NCBI GenBank assembly: GCA_017936375.1
Contig: JAGBFR010000008.1
Location: forward strand, 1-61,990
Direction of reading: 5' to 3'
Length of the DNA stretch: 61,990 bases
Source of the DNA: Clostridia bacterium
GTDB lineage: Bacteria > Bacillota > Clostridia > Christensenellales > Aristaeellaceae
Numbering within the stretch: position 1 is the first letter of the stretch; each line of letters starts with the position of its first letter. Positions 7,885 through 15,997 of the stretch are shown here, piece after piece. Below the pieces are notes generated by a model. That model was not told the origin of the DNA. It did not search any database and saw only the letters and a program-made list of their open reading frames with translations. A program made the translations under genes and the position numbers.

Positions 7885-9402
7885 ATGCATACCCGATATG
7901 ATTCTCCGCGCAGCCTTCTGCGCGCCTGCGCCGTGCTTACGGCGCTCTTCTTCCTCGCGGCGCACGGCTACCGCTGCCTCTCCCTGAGCTTCTCCGCCGA
8001 CGCCATGCTCATCAGCCAGACGGGCGACGCGCTCTATCAGGTCTCGCTCGGGCGCTTTCTGCAGCCGGTCTACTGGCTCGTCCGCGGCCATCTCACGGCC
8101 CCGCTGACCGTGGGTCTCTTTGCCTTCGCGTTCCTCACCGGGTCGGCATACCTGTGCGCCCGGCTCTTCGGGCTGACGCGGCTCTGGCAGCTGGCGCTCC
8201 TGTGCGGAATCCTCACGGCGAACGAGACGATGGCCGTCTCCTCGGCGGCCTATCTGCCGTGGATGGACGTCTATGCCCTCTCGCTGCTGCTCAATGTGCT
8301 GGGCGCGGCGCTCTTCTTCCGCGGCGGGGCAGCCTCGCTGCTGTGCATCCTCCCGCTGACCCTTTCCCTCGGGCTGTATCAGAGCTATCTGCCCGTCTTC
8401 TCCACGCTCGTCATCCTCGTCCTGCTCATGCGCCTGCTGCGCGGCGAATCCCCCTCCCTCGTCTGGAAACAGGGGCTCTCCGCCTGCGCGCTGATGGTCG
8501 TGTCGCTTCTGCTCTATGCGCTGCTTCTGCGGGGCGTCCTCGCCCTCACGGGCATGGAGGCCAATCACGACTATAACGGCGTGGGCAATGTCGCGCTGCC
8601 TGCGCTGAGCGCGCTGCCGCAGCTCCTCGCGGATACATACATGACCCCGCTGACCATGCTCTTCAGCCTGTCGGATACGCCGGCCATGATGTGGCATATC
8701 TCGCTCATCCCCGCGCCGCTCAATATCCTCTGCTTTGCAGCGGCGGGCGCGCTGCTTGCCCTCCGCCTGCGCGGCAGACGCGCCGGGGCTGTCCTGACGG
8801 CGCTTTTCCTCGTCGCCATCCTCCCGCTGAGCGTCAATTTCATCCAGTTCATCGCCGGCGGCACCTCCAACGGCCTGACCATCTACGCCTACAATCTGCT
8901 GTATCTGCTGCCCATGCTGTTCGCGCCGGATGCCGGCGGGCGGCTGCAGCGCCTCCTTGCTATATCCATCTGCGCGCTGCTCGCGTTCTTCCTCGCCGTC
9001 AATGTGCGCAATGCCAATCAGATGGCGGTCAAGCGCGATCTGGAGTTTTCCGCCACCACCTCCGCCATCTCGCGCATTCTCGACCGCGCAGAGCAGACGG
9101 AGGGCTATCTCCCCGGCGAGACGCCCGTGGTCATCGTCGGCATGCTCCCCTCCTCCGCGCTCGCGTTGGAGCGGCCGGGGCTGGAGGCCGTCGCGGACGC
9201 GCAGGGCATGCGCTACACCTATGCCGCCGCCTACGAGACCTCGACCTACTGGTATCTGCAGATGGCGCTCGGCGAGCGCATCAACCTCATCCCGCACGAG
9301 CAGCGGGTGAAGCTGGACAGCAAGGCCCGCCGCATGCCCGCCTATCCGGATGAAGGCTGCTGCCGGATGATCGGCGGCAGGCTCTATATCCGCCTGAACT
9401 GA
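7885..9402 (+). CDS. Polytopic membrane protein, GtrII-like glucosyltransferase domain
   Basis: About 505 residues with around eleven membrane segments and a soluble C-terminal part. The layout (first loop SADAMLISQTGD, LGRFLQPVYWLVRG, a late NVRNANQMAVKRDLEFSATTSAISRILDRAE followed by PVVIVGM) fits the family known as glucosyltransferase domain (Glucos_trans_II), GT-C fold enzymes that move a sugar from a lipid carrier to surface polymers. Two ATGs compete (7879 and 7885); 7885 has better spacing from GAGG at 7873. A paralogue follows 38 bases downstream and ends with the same M-P-A-Y-P-x-E-G-C-C motif. The sugar and acceptor are unknown. Confidence 0.82.
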   Translation: MHTRYDSPRSLLRACAVLTALFFLAAHGYRCLSLSFSADAMLISQTGDALYQVSLGRFLQPVYWLVRGHLTAPLTVGLFAFAFLTGSAYLCARLFGLTRLWQLALLCGILTANETMAVSSAAYLPWMDVYALSLLLNVLGAALFFRGGAASLLCILPLTLSLGLYQSYLPVFSTLVILVLLMRLLRGESPSLVWKQGLSACALMVVSLLLYALLLRGVLALTGMEANHDYNGVGNVALPALSALPQLLADTYMTPLTMLFSLSDTPAMMWHISLIPAPLNILCFAAAGALLALRLRGRRAGAVLTALFLVAILPLSVNFIQFIAGGTSNGLTIYAYNLLYLLPMLFAPDAGGRLQRLLAISICALLAFFLAVNVRNANQMAVKRDLEFSATTSAISRILDRAEQTEGYLPGETPVVIVGMLPSSALALERPGLEAVADAQGMRYTYAAAYETSTYWYLQMALGERINLIPHEQRVKLDSKARRMPAYPDEGCCRMIGGRLYIRLN

Positions 9403-9440
9403 GCCCTTTCCTCTCCGCGCCATGCAAAGGAGTGTTATCC

Positions 9441-10907
9441 ATGAAGCTGCCCGTCCTCTTCCGTGATCGCCGCGCCGCAAGGCAGACCGCGCTCTTTGCG
9501 CTGGCCGTGTTCTTCTGCGCGCATGCCTTCTGCTTCTTCAATCTCACCTATTCCGGCCCTTCGGTCTCGCTCAACGCCGCGAGCAGCGCCAACCAGCAGA
9601 TCGAGGGCGGCCTCTTCCTGCAGCCCGTCTATTTCTCGCTGCGGGGCGGCGTCGCCTCTCCCCTCTTCACAGGGCTGATCGCGGCGCTTTGCCTCGCCGC
9701 TGCGCTGCCCATGATTGCAGAGCTGCTGGGCATTGGCAGCGCCGCGCTGCGCCTCGCGCTGTGCGCCGCGCTCTGCTGTCATCCCTCGCTGACGGCGCTC
9801 TTTGCCGCGCAGCTCCACGTCGCGGACGCCGTCTGCCTGAGCCTGCCGCTGGTCTGCGCCGGCATGCTCTGCTGGCGGGCGCATCGCCTCGGCTTCCTGC
9901 CGGGCGCGGCGCTGCTGGCCGCCGCCATGGCGCTCGATGTGCATGCCGCCTCCTTTGCAATGGGCCTTGCGCTGCTCGCGCTCCTTGCGTCCCTTGCGGA
10001 CGGCATGACGCTGCGCTGCGCCGTCCTCCGTCTTTTGCATCTGGCGGCGATGACCCTGCTCGCCACCGCGCTCTATTCCATCGGGCTGGCCGTCATGCTG
10101 CGCATCGCAGATCTTGAGGCCTGCATCGAGCTCTATGCGCAGGGCCTCGCACAGACATGGCTCTACCCGCTCTCCACGCTCTTCGCCCCGCTGACGTACT
10201 ACGCCGCGCTCAATCCCGTGCTGCGCGCGCTGCTGCTGCTCGCCGGCGGCTGGGCTGCGCTCCGCCTTCCGAAGGCCGGGCTTTGCCGCCGTCTTCTGAT
10301 CCTCGCCGCCTGCGTGCTGCTGCTCCCCCTCGCGGTCAATCTGCCCGTGGTCAGCGCCTCGCCCGCCGATCAGCTGCGCCCCGCCTATGCGCTCATCGAC
10401 ACCGCCGTGCTCATGCTCGTCAGCCGCATGTCCTGCCGCTGCGCCGTCCCCATGCGCCGCACCGCAGCCGCCCTGATCGCCATCCTCGGCGTCAGCGGCG
10501 TCATCTTCTCCAATCAGGTTTACCTGAAGAAGAACCTCGAGTTTGAATCCACCCTCTCCTTCATGACCCGCGTCGTCGACCGCGCGGAGGACACCCCGGG
10601 CTATCAGCCCGGCCTTACGCCGGTGGCCATCGTCGGCACGCCGGAGGAATCCATCGTCGCCGCGCGTCTGGAGGGCTTTGATCACCTGACGGCGCTCCAT
10701 GCCGCCTCGAATACGCGCGCCGTCACCTCCTCCGACGACATGGTCGGCTATCTCTGGGAGATCATGGGCTACCCCGTCAATCTGATCAGCGATTACGACC
10801 GCAGCCTGCTTGAAGAGCAGGACGCCGTGCGCGCCATGCCCGCCTACCCCGCCGAGGGCTGCTGCGCGTTCGTGGGGGATGTGCTGGTCATCCGCCTCTC
10901 CCCATAA
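9441..10907 (+). CDS. GtrII-like membrane protein, divergent tandem paralogue
   Basis: 488 residues, same topology as the preceding gene and clearly related: FLQPVYFSLRGG, NQVYLKKNLEFESTLSFMTRVVDRAED, TPVAIVGTP and the closing RAMPAYPAEGCC. Start ATG 9441 has AAAGGAG at eight bases; an in-frame GTG at 9432 overlaps that site and is rejected. Aligning the first loops, the acidic residue in SADAM of the neighbour is Pro here and LGR becomes GGL, so residues expected near a GT-C active site have changed. The protein may have another substrate or be a non-catalytic partner of the upstream copy. A terminator at 10921-10961 ends the two-gene operon. Confidence 0.8.
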   Translation: MKLPVLFRDRRAARQTALFALAVFFCAHAFCFFNLTYSGPSVSLNAASSANQQIEGGLFLQPVYFSLRGGVASPLFTGLIAALCLAAALPMIAELLGIGSAALRLALCAALCCHPSLTALFAAQLHVADAVCLSLPLVCAGMLCWRAHRLGFLPGAALLAAAMALDVHAASFAMGLALLALLASLADGMTLRCAVLRLLHLAAMTLLATALYSIGLAVMLRIADLEACIELYAQGLAQTWLYPLSTLFAPLTYYAALNPVLRALLLLAGGWAALRLPKAGLCRRLLILAACVLLLPLAVNLPVVSASPADQLRPAYALIDTAVLMLVSRMSCRCAVPMRRTAAALIAILGVSGVIFSNQVYLKKNLEFESTLSFMTRVVDRAEDTPGYQPGLTPVAIVGTPEESIVAARLEGFDHLTALHAASNTRAVTSSDDMVGYLWEIMGYPVNLISDYDRSLLEEQDAVRAMPAYPAEGCCAFVGDVLVIRLSP

Positions 10908-10920
10908 TCAGGCACAGAAG

Positions 10921-10961
10921 AACGGCCCGTCCGCCAAAGCGCGCGGACGAGCCGTTTTTAT
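10921..10961 (+). terminator. Intrinsic terminator
   Basis: ACGGCCCGTCCGC and GCGGACGAGCCGT form a long stem with one bulge, followed by TTTTTA. It separates the plus-strand GT-like pair from the convergent AAC(3)-family gene. Confidence 0.75.
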
Positions 10962-10970
10962 ATATTCCCG

Positions 10971-11756
10971 TTATTCCCGCCACCACGCCGCCGGGATCTC
11001 GTCCCGGTCGAGGAAGCAGTTGATCTCATGCGCGAGCACCTTTGCCGTCACCTGATAGAGCGCCTCCGTGTCGCACAGGATGCACGGCGCGTCGCCCAGC
11101 TTCCCGCGCATGGCCGCGCCCGTCTCAAAGTAGCCGTCCATCAGCTTGTCAAAGTGATCGGAGACGTGCGGCTCCTTCGCGTTGTAGTGCCTGTTCTGCG
11201 GGGTATAGAGCTTTGTGCCGTCCGGGGCGATCACATAGTAATCCTCCGGCTGCTCCGCCAGCCGCTCCGGCACGTCGAGCATCTCCTCCACCGCGTGGAT
11301 GTAGGTGTTGCGCGCATGCGTCACGCCGACAAGCAGGATCTTCGCCCCGATCTCGCGCAGGCGGCCCCAGCAGCCCTCCGGCGCGCAGGGCGTTCGGCTC
11401 TTCTCCTCGCCCGCGACATACGCCGCGGCATCCGGGCCATAGGCCGCGATGGAGTGCGTCGGATGCAGCGAGCGCACCACGCCCGCCCGCTGCCGGAACA
11501 TATTGGGCAGGAGGCCCAGGTTGGACGGCTCCTTCGCCGGGTCAAAGACGTTGTACTGCGCGTTCATCTGCGCCCATGTGTGCGTGGGCAGCATGAGCAG
11601 GCCGGGGGCAAAGTATTCCATCAGCGCGTCAAGGACGGTATCCGCGCCGCCCTCCACAGCGCCGATCGCCTTCATCGAGGAGTGCATCATCACCGCGTCC
11701 GTGGGCTTAAGGCCCATGGCGCGCAGGTCGCTTATCAGGTCCTGTTTGGTATACAC
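10971..11756 (-). CDS. AAC(3) family N-acetyltransferase
   Basis: 261 residues, the usual length of the aminoglycoside 3-N-acetyltransferase (Antibiotic_NAT) family. Visible landmarks are DAVMMHSSMKAIGAVEGG near the N-terminus, LMLPTHTW, RSLHPTHSIAAYGPDA (about residues 95-110) and VGVTHARNTYIHAVEE, which carry the conserved His and Glu of the acetyl-CoA site. The family includes true resistance enzymes and many chromosomal members such as YokD with no known antibiotic substrate; nothing mobile surrounds this copy, so I would not call it a resistance gene. An extended -10 (TGCTATAAT, minus strand) lies at about 11808-11816. The gene is divergent from an AEC transporter. Confidence 0.85.
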   Translation of the reverse strand: MYTKQDLISDLRAMGLKPTDAVMMHSSMKAIGAVEGGADTVLDALMEYFAPGLLMLPTHTWAQMNAQYNVFDPAKEPSNLGLLPNMFRQRAGVVRSLHPTHSIAAYGPDAAAYVAGEEKSRTPCAPEGCWGRLREIGAKILLVGVTHARNTYIHAVEEMLDVPERLAEQPEDYYVIAPDGTKLYTPQNRHYNAKEPHVSDHFDKLMDGYFETGAAMRGKLGDAPCILCDTEALYQVTAKVLAHEINCFLDRDEIPAAWWRE

Positions 11757-11845
11757 GGGGTCTCCCTCGCTTTCCGCGGGCCGGGCCCGCTGTTTCCTGT
11801 CTTTTCATTATAGCACAGGAAGCACGCCAGCGCCAGCCACACGCG

Positions 11846-11874
11846 TTGACAGGGCGCATCACGCGTGATATAGT
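11846..11874 (+). promoter_or_regulatory. Promoter of the AEC transporter with palindromic operator
   Basis: TTGACA (11846-11851), 17 bases, TATAGT (11869-11874). The spacer contains the perfect 12-base palindrome ATCACGCGTGAT at 11858-11869, positioned so that a bound regulator would block RNA polymerase. No regulator gene is adjacent. Confidence 0.6.
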
Positions 11875-12005
11875 GAATCAAAACCGGCATGCTGCCGGCG
11901 GCATCACCGACCAAGTACCGTAAATCTCTTTCCTTTGCGAACGAGGCCGATGCTTATCAGATTTACATAACAAAGGCGCGTGCGCCGCACGCAGGAGGTA
12001 CCATC

Positions 12006-12926
12006 ATGCAGACCCTGACCGCCGTACTTGAAAAAGCGCTGCCCGTATTCGTCATGCTCGCCATCGGCATGCTCTGCCGCAGAAAACAGCTCATCTCCCG
12101 CGCGGGGATCGACGCCATGAAGAGCTTTGCCGTCAATATCACGCTGCCCGCTGTCATGCTCTCCGCCTTTGCGACGGCCAGCTACAGCCGTGAAAGCCTG
12201 ATCGTCCCGCTGGTCATCTTCGCCGTCTGCGTGCTGATGCTCGTACTGGGCCGTGTGCTCTGCGGCGTGATGAAGATCAGCGGCCGCCTCTCGCCCTATC
12301 TCGCCTCCGGCTTTGAGGCGGGCATGCTGGGCTACGCGCTCTTTGCGCTGCTCTTCCCGCAGGAGCCGACCTCCTCCTTCGCGATGGTCGATCTGGGACA
12401 GGTGCTTTTCGTCTTCACGCTCTATAAAGCGCTGCTCGCCGGGCAGGGCGGTCTGCGCGGCGTGATCCGCGAGGCCGCGCACGCCCCGACGGTCTGGGCC
12501 ATCGGCGCGGGCATCGTCATCGGCGCCAGCGGCCTGTATGCGGCGATGCAGCCCATCGGGCTTGCCCGCGTGCTCGATGCGGTGACGGACTTCGTCTCCG
12601 CGCCGACGAGCGCCGTCATCCTTCTAACCATCGGCTACGACCTCGTCCCGGCAGAAATCCAGTGGAAGAAGACCGCGCGGCTGGCTGTCCTCCGCCTCGG
12701 CGTGAGCGCGGCGGCGCTGCTGCTGGTGCTCCTCGTCGATCGCCTGCTGCTCGGCGTGATGATGCACCCCGGCGCGCTTGTGCTCATGTTCATCCTGCCG
12801 CCGCCGTACGTGCTGCCCGTCTTTGCGGACGTCGAAGAGGAACGCGCGGACGTCTCCTCCGCCCTGTCCTCGCTGACGCTCATCAGCCTGATTCTCTTCA
12901 TGCTGCTGACGGTCGTATACGCCTGA
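12006..12926 (+). CDS. AEC (auxin efflux carrier) family transporter
   Basis: 306 residues with about ten membrane segments arranged as two five-helix halves, starting VLEKALPVFVMLAIGMLCRRKQLIS and continuing with MKSFAVNITLPAVMLSAFA, the classic N-terminal half-signature of the AEC/BASS-like permeases (malate, malonate and organic-acid carriers in bacteria). The ATG at 12006 is preceded by GGAGG; upstream in-frame codons lack one. The promoter at 11846-11874 leaves a leader of about 120 bases, in which I see no riboswitch. The substrate is unknown; small carboxylates are the usual guess. It stands alone. Confidence 0.85.
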   Translation: MQTLTAVLEKALPVFVMLAIGMLCRRKQLISRAGIDAMKSFAVNITLPAVMLSAFATASYSRESLIVPLVIFAVCVLMLVLGRVLCGVMKISGRLSPYLASGFEAGMLGYALFALLFPQEPTSSFAMVDLGQVLFVFTLYKALLAGQGGLRGVIREAAHAPTVWAIGAGIVIGASGLYAAMQPIGLARVLDAVTDFVSAPTSAVILLTIGYDLVPAEIQWKKTARLAVLRLGVSAAALLLVLLVDRLLLGVMMHPGALVLMFILPPPYVLPVFADVEEERADVSSALSSLTLISLILFMLLTVVYA

Positions 12927-12945
12927 CAGCCCCGCGCTGCCTGCT

Positions 12946-13039
12946 CTGGGGCACAAAGTGGCAGGTAAATACGGTGTTTCTACACGTTTTGATTGATTAT
13001 GTAATAACACCTCTAAGAACTGCCACAAACTGCCCCCAG
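12946..13039. repeat. Imperfect inverted repeat in the gene-free stretch after the AEC gene
   Basis: CTGGGGCACAAAGTGGCAG at 12946-12964 faces CTGCCACAAACTGCCCCCAG at 13020-13039, with a 55-base AT-rich centre. The arms match except for one extra G and the central four bases. It may be a small non-autonomous element or a large RNA hairpin. The 12927-13233 interval otherwise holds only two terminators. Confidence 0.45.
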
Positions 13040-13067
13040 CGCGCATCGGGCAGGGAGGCACGAATAC

Positions 13068-13099
13068 AAACCCACCGGCACGAATGTCGGTGGGTTTTT
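13068..13099 (+). terminator. Intrinsic terminator
   Basis: AAACCCACCG and CGGTGGGTTTTT form a stem with a 10-base loop. An almost identical terminator stem occurs at 15641-15673. Confidence 0.75.
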
Positions 13100-13116
13100 C
13101 ATGCCCGATGTACAGA

Positions 13117-13152
13117 GAAAAAAGTCTCCAGCCGCCGCCGGAGACTTTTTTA
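13117..13152. terminator. Bidirectional intrinsic terminator
   Basis: AAAAAAGTCTCC and GGAGACTTTTTT enclose a GC-rich loop; A and T tracts allow function on both strands. It lies between the AEC gene and the 3' end of the LRR gene. Confidence 0.75.
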
Positions 13153-13233
13153 GGTATATGATCCTTTTATATCATCACATCATCGGAGCAGATCGCCGGC
13201 TGCGTGCCGTCCTCCTTTCTCACCGGAGACTGA

Positions 13234-15231
13234 TCACTCAGCGATGAACGCAATGCCGTTATTCTGCGCGAAGGTCTCGGCGTAGCTGCCGGCGGGCGCG
13301 GCGATCGCAAGATCAGCCGGGCAGCCTTCAAAGGCGCTGGGCGCGATGCCCGTCACGCTCGCGGGGATCTCGACGCGGATCAGATTCGCGCAGTTGGCGA
13401 AGGCCTTGTCGCCGATGGCCTCGCAGCCGTCCGGGAGGACGATCACATTGACCGGCACGCCGGAGAAGGACTCGGAGCTGATCACCGTCAGGGAGGCCGG
13501 GAGAATCATGGTCGTCTCCGCACCGGCTTCGATGTAGACGATGGTGTGGCCGTTCTCCTGCGCCCAGGTGTCGGCGTAGCTGCCCTCGTAGCAGCGGATA
13601 ACCAAACCGCTGTCGAATGCCCCTTCTGCAATCGCCGTCACGCTCTCCGGAATCGTAAGCTCCTCAAGCGCCGTGCATTTGACGAACGCTGCGCTCCCAA
13701 TCGTCGTCACGCTGCTCGGAATCTTAATCGAACTCAGAGCAGAACAGCCGTAGAACGCGCTGCTGCCAATCTCCTTAATGCCCTTCGGGATCACAACTTT
13801 ATTGAGAGAGACGCATCTATAGAAAGTATAGTCGCCCGTACTTTCAAGCGACTTCGAAAGCTGGACCTCTTTCAGATTCTCACATTCATCAAAGACACTT
13901 TTTTCAAGTTTGGTTACGGTATCAGGCATGATTACCTTCTCCGCACTTCCAGACCATATGAATGCATAAGAACAAATCGTGTCCACAAACTCGGGAATCT
14001 CGGCGACAACCAAGTCTCTATCAACATTGGTCAGACGGCATTCCCTGACTCCATCGGTTTCTACTACCTTAAGCCTGTACTGCGGGTAGCCGGGCGCGTA
14101 GAAACCATACTCCTGACTCGCCAGAAGCGCGGCGTTAGAATCAATCTCTGCAAACCATTTGATACCATCATACTTCGGATCGCCGAATGCACCGTCTTCA
14201 AACGAGACGATGTCAGAAGGCAGATGGATTTCCTTCAATGCATCACAATCAGCAAACGCCCGCTCTCCAACCGTTCTAAGGCTGGACGGAAGCTGAACAC
14301 TTTCCAGAGCGCTGCAGCCGAAAAATGCTTGCTTTCCAATAGACGTCACACCCTCAGGGATCACAAAACTGGTCAAACCCGTACAACCATAAAACCATCC
14401 ATTGCCAATCGCCGTGATGCTATCGGGCAGCACAATCTCGGACAGCGCGCTGCAGCCATCAAACGGCGAAAAACCAAGGCTGGACACCGAAGCCGGAATT
14501 ACGATGCTGGTCAGACTTGTACAGCCGCTGAAAGCAGAGCCGCCAATCGTCTGCAGAGATTCCGGAAGATTGACGCCGATCAGGCTTGTACAGTTTCTGA
14601 AGGCAGCATCGCCGATCTCCTTCAGAGACTCCGGCAGAGTAATTTCCGTCAACGCCTCGCAGTAGCCGAAAGCAGATTCACCAATCGTCTCCAACCCCTC
14701 CGGCAGATCGATGCTGGTCAGATCAGTATTGAAGAACGCGCTCTCTCCGATCGATTTCAGATTCTCCGGCAGCGTAACGCTGATCGAGCCACACCCCATA
14801 AACACTTCAGCATTCAGGTCTGTAACGCCGGCTGGCACCGTAAAACTCTGAAGCTCATGATTCGATGCGAAAGCGCCGACGCCAATCTCCGTCACGCCGT
14901 CGCCGCCAATGATCTCTGTAAGATCAGCGCAGCTATAAAATGCCTTTTCGCCGATGACCTTCACCGTAGACGGAATCGTGATCGTTTCCGTGTAATTCTT
15001 GCTGGCAAAGGCTCTCTCACCAATCTCCGTTACACCCTCTGGGATAACCACATGCGTCTCATTATAGTTATAAGACGCGATTTTGATGTTGTCTCCGTCA
15101 ATCTCAAACGTATAGCCCGGATAATCCTCCGGATCAAACGCCGCCATCGCCCCGACCGCGCACCCGCACAGCAGCATAAAGAGCATCATGCCCACCGCCA
15201 TACGCGCAAAAACAGACCGCTTCATCATCAT
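13234..15231 (-). CDS. BspA-type leucine-rich repeat surface protein
   Basis: 665 residues: a signal peptide (hydrophobic to about residue 30, likely cleavage after GAMA), then repeated units of the form G-x-x-x-I-G-x-x-A-F-x-x-C-x-x-L-x-x-I-x-I-P-x-S-V, the LRR_5/BspA type (for example YGCSALSSIKIPSSVTTIG). The array is interrupted near residues 330-400 and 530-560 by short inserts ending in a Y-A-x-x-x-x-Q-N-N-G-like strand (EGSYADTWAQENG, GSYAETFAQNNG), the usual end of such blocks. No sortase motif or membrane anchor follows the last repeat, so attachment is unclear. A good ribosome binding site (AAGGAGTGAC) precedes MMMKRS. Proteins of this kind bind host or bacterial surfaces; the ligand is unknown. 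Confidence 0.88.
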   Translation of the reverse strand: MMMKRSVFARMAVGMMLFMLLCGCAVGAMAAFDPEDYPGYTFEIDGDNIKIASYNYNETHVVIPEGVTEIGERAFASKNYTETITIPSTVKVIGEKAFYSCADLTEIIGGDGVTEIGVGAFASNHELQSFTVPAGVTDLNAEVFMGCGSISVTLPENLKSIGESAFFNTDLTSIDLPEGLETIGESAFGYCEALTEITLPESLKEIGDAAFRNCTSLIGVNLPESLQTIGGSAFSGCTSLTSIVIPASVSSLGFSPFDGCSALSEIVLPDSITAIGNGWFYGCTGLTSFVIPEGVTSIGKQAFFGCSALESVQLPSSLRTVGERAFADCDALKEIHLPSDIVSFEDGAFGDPKYDGIKWFAEIDSNAALLASQEYGFYAPGYPQYRLKVVETDGVRECRLTNVDRDLVVAEIPEFVDTICSYAFIWSGSAEKVIMPDTVTKLEKSVFDECENLKEVQLSKSLESTGDYTFYRCVSLNKVVIPKGIKEIGSSAFYGCSALSSIKIPSSVTTIGSAAFVKCTALEELTIPESVTAIAEGAFDSGLVIRCYEGSYADTWAQENGHTIVYIEAGAETTMILPASLTVISSESFSGVPVNVIVLPDGCEAIGDKAFANCANLIRVEIPASVTGIAPSAFEGCPADLAIAAPAGSYAETFAQNNGIAFIAE

Positions 15232-15305
15232 GTCACTCCTTCATCTCGTCCGCCCCATCGCGCCTTTTGGCCGCACCAAAACGGATCTCTGAATACCTTA
15301 ATATG

Positions 15306-15334
15306 ATTGTAGCACGTCAAATGACTTGTGTCAA
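15306..15334 (-). promoter_or_regulatory. Promoter of the LRR gene
   Basis: On the minus strand TTGACA (15334-15329), 17 bases, TACAAT (15311-15306), about 75 bases before the LRR start codon. It is divergent from the XRE regulator at 15403; TCACA and TGTGA half-sites at 15335-15353 could be a shared operator. Confidence 0.6.
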
Positions 15335-15402
15335 TCACATCTCGCTACTGTGACAAGGTTTTAGTTTTCCCGTATCCGGCCTACAATAGAGTGGGTGAGG
15401 AT

Positions 15403-15630
15403 ATGAAACAGGAATACAAAAAGTACTACGAGCAATTCGGGTTGAACGTCGTCTTCTACCGCAAGAAGAAGCGCCTGACGCAGCTGAATCTGGCGGAGCT
15501 GGTCGATATCGACCGGAGCCACATCAGCGCCATCGAGCTGGGCAATGTCGGCGTCTCGTTCGACGTGATCTTCAAGCTCTGCGAGGTGCTGGACATCACA
15601 CCAAAGCAGCTCTTCGATTTCAGGGATTAA
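15403..15630 (+). CDS. XRE family helix-turn-helix regulator
   Basis: 75 residues comprising little more than one Cro/C1-type helix-turn-helix (about residues 10-68: LNVVFYRKKKRLTQLNLAEL, DRSHISAIELG, FDVIFKLCEVLDITPKQLF). ATG 15403 follows GTGAGGA; the longer frame from 15328 would run through the promoter region. A TACAAT -10 box is at 15382-15387. It is divergent from the LRR surface protein, so it may control that gene as well as itself, but this is inferred from position only. A terminator follows closely. Confidence 0.82.
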   Translation: MKQEYKKYYEQFGLNVVFYRKKKRLTQLNLAELVDIDRSHISAIELGNVGVSFDVIFKLCEVLDITPKQLFDFRD

Positions 15631-15640
15631 GCCAATAGCA

Positions 15641-15673
15641 AAACCCACCGGCACGCACGTCGGTGGGTTTTTG
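15641..15673 (+). terminator. Intrinsic terminator
   Basis: AAAACCCACCG and CGGTGGGTTTTT with a 10-base loop, just after the XRE gene; near-twin of the terminator at 13068-13099. Confidence 0.75.
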
Positions 15674-15757
15674 ATATTCGGATTGTTTGCTGCGGCAGCA
15701 TCATTCTGTAATGAAAAGGAATTCTCTGTGCAGGCTGCGGACGCGCTGCGGCGCGGG

Positions 15758-15989
15758 AACCTCACCCGCCCCTTCGGGGCACCCTCCCCTCCCAGGGGAG
15801 GGCTTTGGGCTTTGCGCGATCCACCTCCCAAGCCTTCCCCTGTGAGGGGAAGGTGGCAGCCCATCAGGGCTGACGGATGAGGTTCCCCGCCCGCAGGCGG
15901 CTCATTCTCCTGCAAACAAAAAGACCTTCCCCGATGGGGAAGGTGGATGCCCGAAGGGCAGACGGATGAGGTCCCCGCCCGCAGGCGGA
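15758..15989. repeat. Cluster of three dispersed palindromic repeat elements
   Basis: Three units stand side by side: 15758-15809 (ACCTCACCCGCCCC, ACCCTCCCC...GGGGAGGG), 15823-15902 (CCTTCCCC...GGGGAAGGTGGCAGCCC, GACGGATGAGG, CCGCCCGCAGGCGG) and 15921-15989 (GACCTTCCCC-GAT-GGGGAAGGTGGATGCCC, GACGGATGAGGTCC, CCGCCCGCAGGCGG). Neighbouring units differ in the variable hairpin. There is no gene between 15632 and 15997. Confidence 0.8.
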
Positions 15990-15997
15990 TAGTTTGC

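Noticed and set aside
7645-9480. 611-codon minus-strand frame opposite the first GtrII-like gene
   Set aside because: Shadow of a GC-rich gene, charged low-complexity product, no start signal.
10971-11756. Acquired aminoglycoside resistance gene
   Set aside because: Family match only; no mobile element, integron or other resistance gene nearby, and many family members do not act on aminoglycosides.
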